Source: Sthenelais limicola
Taxonomy: Eukaryota; Annelida; Polychaeta; Phyllodocida; Sigalionidae
DNA: 64,000 nucleotides
Direction of reading: 5' to 3'
Assembly (NCBI GenBank): GCA_942159475.1
Contig: OW804096.1
Span: forward strand, 18,376,906-18,440,905
In this document: positions 52,560 through 62,149 of the stretch, piece after piece
Numbering within the stretch: the stretch's first letter is position 1
Layout: every line of letters starts with the position of its first letter
Program-made: the position numbers and the translations under genes
The notes under the pieces: model-generated
Told to the model about the DNA's origin: nothing
What the model saw: only the letters and a program-made list of their open reading frames with translations
Databases searched by the model: none

Positions 52560-53428
52560 TGCTGGGGAATAGGGGCACCACAGCAAGTGTAGGATAAATG
52601 AAAGTAAACTTTACATAGATGACTAACTCTCCATGTATAATAATGATAATTAGCAATAATAATAATAGGATATGTTATTTAGAGCAGCATGACACATAGG
52701 TGAATTGTTTCTGGAAACTGTATTCATGTCAGCCCACACGTACCTCGTGAATAGAAGAATAGAAATTGGTATTAGTGAAAGAGAAATATAATTTAGAAAT
52801 ATTCTGGGCTTGATGCACGGCGGTTATCCCTCTGTCCATAATTACTATCACAGTCAACACAGAAATATTTTATTTTCACAGAGAAAACCAAACAACATCT
52901 TATGTGTCAATATGAATTAAAAATTAATAAAAAAATAATATTGCCAACGCGGTCAGATATGTATGTAAAGTTAGACTAACAACTGATGTGTAGAACGAAT
53001 CGATATGTTACTCTTAGTATATAATTTTCGCTGGAGTTACAACCGTTTTTTCTAACATCAAATCATGAGCTGATTTTGCAATGTACATTGTGAGTTTATT
53101 GAAATAAAGGATAAACAAACAAGATTAGAAAGATTAATAATTAAGTTTATTAAGATATCTAATAGCTAAATGAATGAGAGTGAGGAACTGGTTAAAATAC
53201 ATTGGACTGTTCTAATGAAACTAATGAATGTTCTGGGGATAAGCTTTACTATAAGGTTATATACAGAATTATGACTAAGCACCAAACTACCCCAGGTATA
53301 AATAGGTATATAAGTACAGAGGGGCGGAGGGAGGGTGCTTAGACAATGGAAGAACCAGGTAAGGGTGCTAACAGTGCGTAAGAGCGGAGGGAGGGAGGGA
53401 GGGAGAGCAGTAGATGTAAGCATTCCTC
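52560..53428. other. AT-rich stretch, nothing recognised
   Basis: AATAAAGG at 53103 could be a polyadenylation signal; short G-rich (GGAGGGAGGGAGG) piece at 53390-53410. No exon recognised. Confidence 0.35.
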
Positions 53429-53677
53429 ATATGGGTCAGGTCGCCTAAGAATGTACAATCAGCAGTTCGATACATTTAGTAAAAAATCTGCTAAATTATA
53501 CTGAGAGAAAATGGTAAATACAAGATAATTCTGAGTATATTTTGCATTATATTGATTCAGAAACTTGATTGGTTCTGTTGAACGGCATTTTTTAGGAAGG
53601 TTTTTGTCTTAAATTTGGAGTTTTAGAGAGAATTGGTGAAACTGAATTGTACATTTTCTGGCGACTTGACCCATATA
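53429..53677 (+). mobile_element. MITE-A copy with variant ends on both sides
   Basis: Left end ATATGGGTCAGGTCGCCTAA, right end TTTTCTGGCGACTTGACCCA: here both ends carry the GTCGCC/GGCGAC form and match each other. Interior A3-like and diverged. Confidence 0.88.
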
Positions 53678-53776
53678 TATATACATTCCTGCTATTACGA
53701 GTGCTTACTCACAGGTGAGTGAGGTATGCGCGGCGGCACTCTTACATGTGCTATATGAGTCAGGCTGCAGCTACCT

Positions 53777-54093
53777 GTACACACTCTAGGCCCAGAGATA
53801 AGAGAATCCCTTCAAACTGAGGCAACCTGTACAATCTAGGCCCACAGATAAGAGAGTCCCTTCAAACTGAGGCAACCTGTACACAGTCTAGGCCCAAAGA
53901 TAAGAGAGTCCCTTCAAACTGAGGCAACCTGTACACAGTCTAGGCCCAAAGATAAGAGAGTCCCTTCAAACTGAGGCAACCTGTACACAGTCTAGGCCCA
54001 AAGATAAGAGAGTCCCTTCAAACTGAGGCAACCTGTACACAGTCTAGGCCCAAAGATAAGAGAGTCCCTTCAAACTGAGGCAAACTGTACACT
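53777..54093 (-). repeat. 52-bp satellite array, six units (variant of the 56-bp unit)
   Basis: Units of GTACACAGTCTAGGCCCAAA, GATAAGAGAGTCCCTTCAAA and CTGAGGCAACCT. They are homologous to the 43.4 kb unit but four bases shorter. The first two units read CCCAGAGAT and CCCACAGAT, the rest are near identical. Confidence 0.93.
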
Positions 54094-54935
54094 TTCTAAT
54101 ATTTTATTTAGAATTTTAACATATCCTCTGACATCAATCAATATGTTAAGGCACATTGTAGTAAACAAATGACTAATAATACAAGTAAGACCATTGACAT
54201 AATTGACTTTCCTCCCTATCAGAAATTTGTAAATTTCCACAAAGGTTTGGGGAATATTTGGAAGATTTCTGCTCTCCAGACTAGTCTCAGAGTTGAGAGA
54301 GTCCCTCGAAACTGCCATGAATTACCTTGCAAAACAATTCTAATTTTGCATAACATATACTGGTCTTTGAGTATTTCATTATATTTGGTATTGCATAAAA
54401 GCAGCTCTAACGATTCTAAATACTTTAAATTAAATACATATTTAATATTAAATAATGAGATTCGATTTAATATCCCAATTTTACTTTCATTTAAATTTAT
54501 TAAACTCCGATTCTACATGTTTCGATTGCACGACCCATATAGTACATATAGTATATAAAGAGAACAGTTGGCTTGGCAACAATAATAGGTGAAGCCATTG
54601 CTACGGGGGTTACAATAGACAAACAAGGGCACCCTGTGGGACTCCTTTCTTAGGAAAAACCAACAATTCTACGCCATATGGCACGGAATTTAACCTAGGA
54701 ATTCTCCTATATAGACACTGATATAGATTGATGTATTTTTCCTTAAGAATTTATACAGGTCGTAGCGCCCTTTCTGATCTAGATCCCTCAAATACGGCCC
54801 AATTTTGACTGATCAATAACAAATAGGACCATCTGGTTTGGGCGCTTGAAAAGGTGGGCGCAATTATACCTGTATCAGGAAATTGGATCTGGTTTTTTTT
54901 TCAGGGGTGGATTATTTTGTAAACCGATGGGATCC
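54094..54935. other. AT-rich stretch with one orphan satellite piece
   Basis: CCAGACTAGTCTCAGAGTTG and AGAGAGTCCCTCGAAACTG at 54277-54315 is a single truncated 56-bp unit. A 129-codon ORF (54169-54558) crosses it and has no recognisable domain. Confidence 0.4.
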
Positions 54936-55135
54936 AATAGGGGATTTGTATGTGCCACTGCGCATGTCTGGTACAGGGTATGCTGGGATGGGTTCAGTTC
55001 ATATCCGACATACAAATATTTAGCAACATTTTATATAAAAAAAAGGTGGGGGTGTACTTGTGTTAGCCATGGAATCCATATATGCATGTGGAAAGATGGA
55101 AGATGATGCTAACATGACATGTAATACACACGTAT
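54936..55135 (+). mobile_element. MITE-B copy, left part
   Basis: Left end CAATAGGGGATTTGTATGTG, then CACTGCGCATGTCTGGTACA and ATGCTGGGATGGGTTCAG. It stops after GATGCTAACATGACATG. A matching right end occurs 1.6 kb away at 56773-56853. Confidence 0.85.
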
Positions 55136-55151
55136 GTCCGTACCTGTATGT

Positions 55152-55562
55152 TAATATGTGATGTGTTTCAGGTCAATGAGTCATAAGTAGCAAAAGATGA
55201 TAGTTTTTTTTACAAGATTTCTTTATTGAAATGTTCTGATTTTTAAAGGGTTTAGCGCCTTTAGTCATATAACTCTACTTGCCAAATTTCAGGACAGTGC
55301 ATTAAATATTTTCATGTATTTCAAAGGTGATCGTATAGAGTTTATTCAGCTACTTTACTAGTAAATGTCCACCGAGAAATATTCCAAACTTGTTTTTCAA
55401 AAATAGAAATATCAAACTTAAAATATAGAAATGCATATTATCTATGTCCTACTGTTTACTATCATTGAAATCGGCTTGATCTCATCTCTCCAAATAAGAT
55501 GATATCTCAAAATCCAACTTTCGCGACTTATGACTCATTTTCTGGAAACACCTCACATATTG
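55152..55562 (-). mobile_element. MITE-C copy, complete
   Basis: Ends ATATGTGATGTGTTTCAGGT and TTTCTGGAAACACCTCACAT; interior CTATAGAGTTTATTCAGCTA-like (GTATAGAGTTTATTCAGCTA) in reverse orientation to 38489. Confidence 0.92.
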
Positions 55563-55566
55563 ATTA

Positions 55567-55600
55567 TCTTTTTTTTTTTTTTTTTTTTTTTTTTTGCCCC
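55567..55600. repeat. Poly(T) run
   Basis: About 28 T in a row, possibly the tail of an antisense retroposed sequence. Confidence 0.9.
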
Positions 55601-55797
55601 TAGTGGTGATTGGTGATTGTTTTGAAATGATTTAAGCTTGTTTTCCCCATGTCTTTTTTCCCTTTATTTTCTCTGTTTTCTTTTATAATGTTCCCCCTGC
55701 AACCAACACGTATGAAGTGTCACCTCAGATATATTACAGTGCATATTTGACATACACATATTCCGATGAAGACTTCTGATATTAAAGAAAATGAAGG

Positions 55798-56735
55798 GAG
55801 AAAGCTGTGTGGTAATGATAAGATTATTTCATGGAAGCCATGTGGTAATGATAAGATTATCTCATGGAAGCCATTTGGTAATGATAAGATTATCTCATGG
55901 AAGCCATTTGGTAATGATAAGATTATCTCATGGAAGCCATTTGGTAATGATAAGATTATCTCATGGAAGCCATTTGGTAATGATAACATTATCTCATGGA
56001 AGCCATTTGGTAATGATAAGATTATCTCATGGAAGCCATTTGGTAATGATAAGATTATCTCATGGAAGCCATTTGGTAATGATAAGATTATCTCATGGAA
56101 GCCATTTGGTAATGATAAGATTATCACATGGCTTCCATGCAGTAATGATAACATTATTACATGGCTTCCATGCAGTAATGATAAGATTATCTCATGGCTT
56201 CCATACAGTAATTATAAGATTATCACATGGCTTCCATGCAGTAATGATAAGATTATCACATGGCTTCCATGCAGTAATGATAAGATTATTACATGGCTTC
56301 CATGCAGTAATGATAAGATTATCGCATGGCTTACATGCAGTAATGATAAGATTATTACATGGCTTCCATACAGTAATGATAACATTATCACATGGCTTCC
56401 ATGCAGTAATAATAACATTATCACATGGCTTCCATGCAGTAATGATAAGATGATCACATGGCTTCCATACAGTAATGATAAGATTATCACATGGCTTCCA
56501 TACAGTAATGATAAGATTATCACATGGCTTCCATGCTGTACTGATAAGATTATCACATGGCTTCCATGTGATAATGATAAGACTATCTCCTGGCTTCCAT
56601 ACAGTAATGATAAGATTATCACATGGCTTTTATGCAGTAATGATAAGATTATCACATGGCTTTCATGCAGTAATGATAAGATTATCACATGGCTTTCATG
56701 CAGTAATGATACGATTATCACATGGCTTGTACTAC
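55798..56735. repeat. 33-bp tandem array with an internal unit switch
   Basis: About 28 units. Units up to about 56124 read GGTAATGATAAGATTATCTC then ATGGAAGCCATTT; from about 56125 they read AGTAATGATAAGATTATCAC then ATGGCTTCCATGC. The 11-base core ATGGAAGCCAT is inverted to ATGGCTTCCAT at the switch. 33 is 11 codons, giving open frames on both strands (326 aa and others), with no start, splice or composition evidence for a gene. Confidence 0.95.
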
Positions 56736-56772
56736 CCTCTACCTGATACAATCAGCGTGTGGTACAAATCTC

Positions 56773-56853
56773 ATCATGGTGTATATTCTATATAACATGA
56801 TGCCATGCAAATCAGGATTCAAGATGACATTGCCTTTAAGTGCCCTATTAAAT
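56773..56853 (+). mobile_element. MITE-B right-end fragment
   Basis: CATGATGCCATGCAAATCAG, GATTCAAGATGACATTGCC and AAGTGCCCTATT match the family's right end. Probably the other half of 54936-55135, separated by MITE-C, poly(T) and the 33-bp array. Confidence 0.7.
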
Positions 56854-56927
56854 GGGTAAGTAGAAATAGGAGCTGGTTTCCCACTGAAGGGATTACGTAT
56901 GAAGGGGTCTTGATAGCTAACCCTTAT

Positions 56928-57166
56928 ACTTGAATGTCAGTAAATGTACAATCAGCAGCTCTACACATTTAATCATTTCTGCTAAATTAGACTGAAATAT
57001 GATAAATACTAGGTATATTTAAGCAGATTTGGTATTGCACTGATTCAAAGAATCTGTTTGGTTATGTTAAACCGTATTTAGAACCTCATTTCGCTCTTAC
57101 ATTTGGGTTATTTGAGAGGATTGGTGAAGGTGAATTATACATTTTCTGACAACTTCAGCCATGAAG
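56928..57166 (+). mobile_element. MITE-A copy with degraded left end
   Basis: Left end reduced to ATGTCAGTAAATGTACAATC; right end TTTTCTGACAACTTCAGCCA. Interior AGAATCTGTTTGGTTATGTT mixes A2 and A3 features. Confidence 0.85.
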
Positions 57167-57204
57167 GAGGCCTGCTAGCTGCCCCCAATACCTGAATGTA
57201 TTGT

Positions 57205-57443
57205 ATGTGGGTCAGATTTTCAGAAAATGTACAATTCGCCTTCACCAATCCTCTCAAATAACCCACATTTAATGCAAAAATTAGCTATAAAATTCAGTTC
57301 AACATAACAGAACTGATACTTTAAATCAATGCGATACCAAATATACTTAGATATAACCAGTATTCACCATTTTTCAGTCTAATTTAGCAGAATTTCCTAA
57401 ATGTGCTGTCAATTGTACATTTTTCTGAAAATCTGACCCATAT
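57205..57443 (-). mobile_element. MITE-A copy, A2
   Basis: Ends ATGTGGGTCAGATTTTCAG and TCTGAAAATCTGACCCATAT. CCCCCAATACCTGAATGTAT just before it echoes CCCTTATACTTGAATGTC before the previous copy, so flanks may be duplicated too. Confidence 0.93.
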
Positions 57444-58017
57444 GTGGGTGCTGCAGGGGGCTGTAGTGACGCAATAGCGTTCAACCTACCCACCTCACCT
57501 GACAGACGGTTCAGGGAACGGCATGGATCAAATACATGAACCTAACAATTCTATAAACTGATAATTATAGGGTGCGATAAGAGAGTTGTATCGGATGTGC
57601 TACAGTTGGATCGTTGGTACCCGATGATTCATGGTAGCGGTGTCGCATGTTGTTGGTAAAATAGGAAAAATATGTTTTGCTTGAAATCAAAATGTATAAA
57701 GTGGTGAGGTTGATTCTATGAACTAAATTTGTATTACATAATTATTATAATTTAAAAAGTTCTATGATGATAATTTATAGTGTTCATTCATTCATTCAAT
57801 GGGTGGAGCCTTCTGACTGTATATTAATCCAAAATAAAGTCTAGGTTCAGAGCCTCTCAGATCAGATAAGAATAGGATTTGTTTTTAAATTGTGACAATA
57901 ATTAATAAAGGATATTTTGTTATTATTTGATAAGATGAATAACATGTGAGTCATGGAACTCACATTAATCTGTGAATTCAATGAATCCAATAAATCAACC
58001 CCATTTCCACACAAACA
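57444..58017. other. Unique stretch with a satellite head piece
   Basis: AAGTCTAGGTTCAGAGCCTC, then TCAGATCAGATAAGAATAGG, at 57837-57877 is the head of the 56-bp element without any tandem unit. Otherwise nothing. Confidence 0.45.
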
Positions 58018-58243
58018 GTGTGGTTGTAGGAAAATGTACAATCGATAGCCCTACACAAGTAACAAATTTAATTGAATTAGGCTTTAAAAATGATAAATAC
58101 TAGATGTATTTGGGTATATTCGGTATAACATTCATTAAAAACATCTATCCGGTTATGTTAAACTGTGCTTTGAACCTCATTTCTACCTTAACTTTGAGAG
58201 AATTGCTGAATGGGAATTGTATATTTTCTTACGCCCACTTTAC
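58018..58243 (+). mobile_element. MITE-A copy, old and diverged
   Basis: TTGTAGGAAAATGTACAATC at the left and TGGGAATTGTATATTTTCTT at the right; the GGGTCAG termini are gone. Interior GGTTATGTTAAACTGTGCTT. Confidence 0.78.
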
Positions 58244-58424
58244 AGTGTAGTTTCGATACACATATTACACTCGTCCGATACACCCCCAGTGCAGTAATAT
58301 CCCACTGATAGATGTCAAACCATCTCCATATAAGTCAGATGTGCAGAGATAAGGCCTCACTAAGCACCCACCCACATACCTGTGTACTATACAGGCTCTT
58401 AGTCATTATATAAGTGTACACATT

Positions 58425-58485
58425 GATCTGTCATTATATAAGTGTACACATTGATCTGTCATTATATAAGTGTACACATTGATAT
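58425..58485. repeat. Short tandem repeat, 30-bp unit
   Basis: Three units of GTCATTATATAAGTGTACAC plus ATTGATCT, with the third ending ATATGTC. Confidence 0.9.
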
Positions 58486-58521
58486 GTCAAGGGTGAATTA
58501 TTGTATTGAGTGAATAGAAGC

Positions 58522-58765
58522 TATATGGGTCAGATTTTCAGAAAATGTACAATTGGCAGCTGTACACATTCCAGAAATTCTGCTAAATTAGGCTCCAATT
58601 CGGTCTATACAAGGTAAATTCGGATATATTTGGCATCGCATTGATTCTAGCAATCTGTTTGATTAGGTTGAACTGTATTTTGAACTTTATTTTCGTCTGA
58701 AATTTGGGTTATTTCAGATGATTGGCGAAATTGAATTGTACATTTTCTGAAGATCTGACCCATAT
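58522..58765 (+). mobile_element. MITE-A copy, A1
   Basis: Ends CTATATGGGTCAGATTTTCA and TCTGAAGATCTGACCCATAT, flanked by TA. Interior has TCCAGAAATTCTGCT in place of TTTAGTAAATTCTGCT. Confidence 0.94.
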
Positions 58766-58814
58766 ATTGTTATATCGGAAGTTGTTTGATTCACAAAGGT
58801 AAACATAAATATGT

Positions 58815-59505
58815 AGAGAAGAGGGTTAGGTGGAGAGAAAGAGTGGGAGTGGGGAGACAGGGGAAGAGCTAGGACTAAACAGAAACAAAGAGAGGAAAGA
58901 GACAGAAGATATCCAGAGAAAAAGAGAGAGGGAAGGAAAGACTGCAAAACAGACATAGAGAGACGAAACAGAACACAGAGAGAGAAAAATAGTGAGGGAC
59001 AGAGTGAGAGAGAGGGAGGGACAGAGTGAAGGAGAGAGGGGTAGACAGACATACAGGCAAACAGACACAGACAAAATGTGTATGTGAGGGAGAAAGAGGC
59101 AAGATAGGGGAGAGGGGAGGGGGGGGGGGGGCGCAGTGAGGGAAAGAGAAAGCAGAAGGTAAGCGTGAGAGAGAAGAGGGAGAGAGTGGCGGAGTGAGAG
59201 AGAGAGTGGGAGAGAGAGAGAGGAGGGAGAGGGAGGGAGAGAGTGGCGGAGGGAGAGGAGAGTAAGAGAGAGAAGAGGGAGAGGGAGGGAGGGGAAGAGG
59301 ATCAGAGAGTGAGTGAAGGAGAGACGGACAGAGAGGGAAAGAGAATGGGGGAGAGAGAGAGGTAAGAGGAGGTAGAGAGAGGGAGAGACGAGGTAGAGAG
59401 GAGAGAGTGTAGGGGAAGAGAATCAAACAGTGAGGGAGAGACAGGCAGAGAGGGAGGGAGAGGAAAGACAGACAGTGAAGGAGAGAAGGAGAAGGAGAGT
59501 TCTTA
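58815..59505. repeat. GA-rich purine tract, about 690 bp
   Basis: The longest purine tract in the window, with a G run at 59119-59132 and many GAGAGAGA blocks. - strand ORFs up to 183 codons are artefacts. Confidence 0.93.
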
Positions 59506-59566
59506 TAACTACAGTGATACAGGAGCGAGGGAGTGCCAACTAGAGCTGAACACTACCGTACAGCAG

Positions 59567-59812
59567 TATATGGGTCAGATTTTCAGAAAATGTACAATTG
59601 GCAGCTCTACACATTTAGGAAATTCTCCTAAATTAGGCTGGAAAATGAAGAATACCGGGTATATCTGAGTATATTTGATATCACATTGATTTAAAGTATT
59701 AGTTCTGTTATGTTAAACTGCATTTTGAAGCTCATTTTTGCATTAAATGTGGGTTATTTGAGAGGATTGGTGAAAGTGAATTGTACATTTTCTGAAAATC
59801 TGACCCATATAT
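59567..59812 (+). mobile_element. MITE-A copy, A2
   Basis: Ends GTATATGGGTCAGATTTTCA and TCTGAAAATCTGACCCATAT with TA flanks. Close to A2 consensus. Confidence 0.94.
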
Positions 59813-60438
59813 AATAATAGCTAATTCATGCGTCATTGATACTATTAATGTCGCCCTATTAACACGGTTCCCGGGAAACAATCCCATGTAGGAATAACCT
59901 TACAGGTGAGATACAAACCCTCGAGCACAGGTTTAACAAGCAATTAATTGTAGGCCTACTTGAACTGGCAGTGATTTTGTCCCCATTTGTAACGATGTCT
60001 TCTATGATCATTTGATATTGATGCTTTAAAATAATTTGTAGATATTCTGTATTTGATATAATTTCGATTAATTTATTTTTATTCGATGTATACAGTAAAC
60101 GTCATAGGGTTTCTTTGGTAGTTCTTCTACAACATATTAGATATTTACATTATTTGTTTATCTTTATATGTGTATAATACTCTTAAAAACAACAAAAACA
60201 ACCTTGTTCTCCCCAAATGTAAAAATAAAAGGATGATAAATCGACCAAATGTATTGCGACAGGTCGTTCACCTTCTCCATTTATCTCAATTGCCAAACAT
60301 ATCACGTGTATGTTAATAAGGGATGGGCTGTAGCCCATCTGGATAGTTTATTTTCCTCTTACCCTTATCCCTGCTCCTTCTCTACCCCGCCCCCGCCCCC
60401 TTTCCCCTTATTTTTCTTTTTACGCCATTTCATACTAC
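59813..60438. other. AT-rich unique stretch
   Basis: ACAACAAAAACAACC at 60189 and a short CT tract at 60360-60425. No gene recognised. Confidence 0.35.
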
Positions 60439-60655
60439 ATATGGGTCAGATTTTCAGAAAATGTACAATTGGCAGCTGTACACATTTAGTATTCTGCTAG
60501 ATCAGGCTGAAATTTGGTCAATACAAGGTAAATTCGGGTATATTCTGCATTGCATTGGTTCTAGCAATCTGTTAGGTTAGGTTGAACTGTATTTTGAACT
60601 TTATTTTCGTCTGAAATTTGGGTTATTTGAGAAGATTGGTGAAGATGAATTGTGC
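60439..60655 (+). mobile_element. MITE-A copy, A1, right end lost
   Basis: Left end ATATGGGTCAGATTTTCAG; stops at TTGGTGAAGATGAATTGTG, just where the right inverted repeat should begin. Confidence 0.9.
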
Positions 60656-61273
60656 TCCTTTCTATAAATTCGATATAATTTAATTTGACAACTTCTTGAA
60701 TTCTTAACATAAGGTACACGTGTTCAACCAGGACACAGCAGCCCGAAGGCTCCATAAAACGAAACCATAATTCCATAAAACCCCTCATGTAGAAAGCACC
60801 GCACTATGGGTAATTCCAAGAAAACCCAGATATTGAATTGGTTTCATCCCAAATGCCCTATAGCTACATCCATACTGTCTATTGCTATAAATAAATAAGC
60901 CAATGGTGATGCATCGATCTAGTGAGGTGCCATGACAGGAGCCTTGTGTGGGGTGGGCAAATTAACCTATTTGTTCTGTCTCCAGTTATATAAGGTCTTA
61001 CAGCTATGTTCAGTGGATCTATATGGAAGGCATTCGGTCATTTATTCAATATTTTAAAAAATGATTACTTTCTTTCTTCTTCTTCTTCACCTTACCTCTG
61101 AAAATAATTAGAACCTATTTAGAACACAACCTTGTGACGATTGCCCTGTCTCAATACATCTGGGAATCTTCTGTGTCATTTATTAACAGTTTTAAAATAG
61201 ATATTTACATTTATTTGGGTGATGACTTTCATGCATCTTTATTCATATCTACCCCTTATATTACCTAACATTG
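60656..61273. other. Unique stretch
   Basis: Short (CTT)n at 61076-61090. Nothing recognised. Confidence 0.35.
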
Positions 61274-61486
61274 GGGAGATTTAGCAGCCACTACGCACCA
61301 AGACAACACTAACGCATCCACTAATTATTTGTACATTACTACTGCTGTGGGGATATCTTGGGAGGTGCTAGGCCGAGGACATCTGCATTGCACAACTCTC
61401 GAGATATCCCCACAACGGTAATGATGTACTAAAAATTAGTGGATGCGTTAGTGTTGTGTTGGTGCGTTGTGGTTGCTAAATCTCCC
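61274..61486. mobile_element. Foldback element with arms of about 85 bp
   Basis: The left arm begins GGGAGATTTAGCAGCCACTA and includes CACTAACGCATCCACTAATT. The right arm ends GTTGCTAAATCTCCC and includes AATTAGTGGATGCGTTAGTG. The arms match at nearly all positions down to GTGGGGATATCT/AGATATCCCCAC, leaving a spacer of about 43 bases. Single copy here; non-coding. Confidence 0.93.
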
Positions 61487-61788
61487 TATTAACTTCATAC
61501 ACCTTTCCATTAAAAATATTTTTAGAAATTTTGATCAAATGTGTGTCATTGTGCAGCTGAGATCTATACCTGCCTGCTGTAAGCTTGTGTAAGCCTTGCT
61601 ATTGTGCCACCAGGTGGCGGAATGGGTGTCAGTTTACCCTGTTCCTGATGGTCCCATTTAGAGAATAAAGATGGCTGCCAGGCCCGCTGCAGGGGTTCCT
61701 ATACACGTCACCAGGGTAATAATGGTGCCATTTAATGCCGCCAGGATTATATTGTGATACTGGGGGCACATTCAGGGGGCGCTTTTCA
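61487..61788. other. Unique stretch
   Basis: Nothing recognised; GC content is slightly higher around 61590-61760. Confidence 0.35.
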
Positions 61789-62025
61789 TATATGGGTCAG
61801 ATTTTCAGAAAATGTACAATTGGCAGATCAACACATTTAGTAAATTCTTCTGAATTAGACTGAAAAAACTAGGTATATCTGAACATATTTTGTATTGCCT
61901 TGATTCAAGCAGTCTGTTTGGTTATGTTGAACTGTATTTTGAACCGGATTTCTGTCTTGAATTTGGGTTATTTGAGAGGATTTCTGAAGGTGAATTGTAC
62001 ATTTTTTGGCGTTTTCACCCATATA
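61789..62025 (+). mobile_element. MITE-A copy, A3, with mismatched ends
   Basis: Left end ATATGGGTCAGATTTTCAG (standard), right end TTTTTTGGCGTTTTCACCCA (variant). Interior GCAGATCAACACATTTAG and TTCAAGCAGTCTGTTTGG. Confidence 0.93.
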
Positions 62026-62149
62026 GCTTTTTACCCTGTCTCTTTCCCTTCTAACGTCTCACTCTCTGGCTTATTTCTGGGTCTGCTGTATGTTTTACTA
62101 TATTGTCCCATTTCTATATCATGTTGACCCTTTCAATGTTACCCCCTCG

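Noticed and set aside
55766..56746. 326-codon ORF with GNDKIISWKPF / SNDKIITWLPC repeats
   Set aside because: The 33-bp array is open in several frames on both strands. The AAG to CTT core switch changes residues abruptly, and nothing suggests expression.
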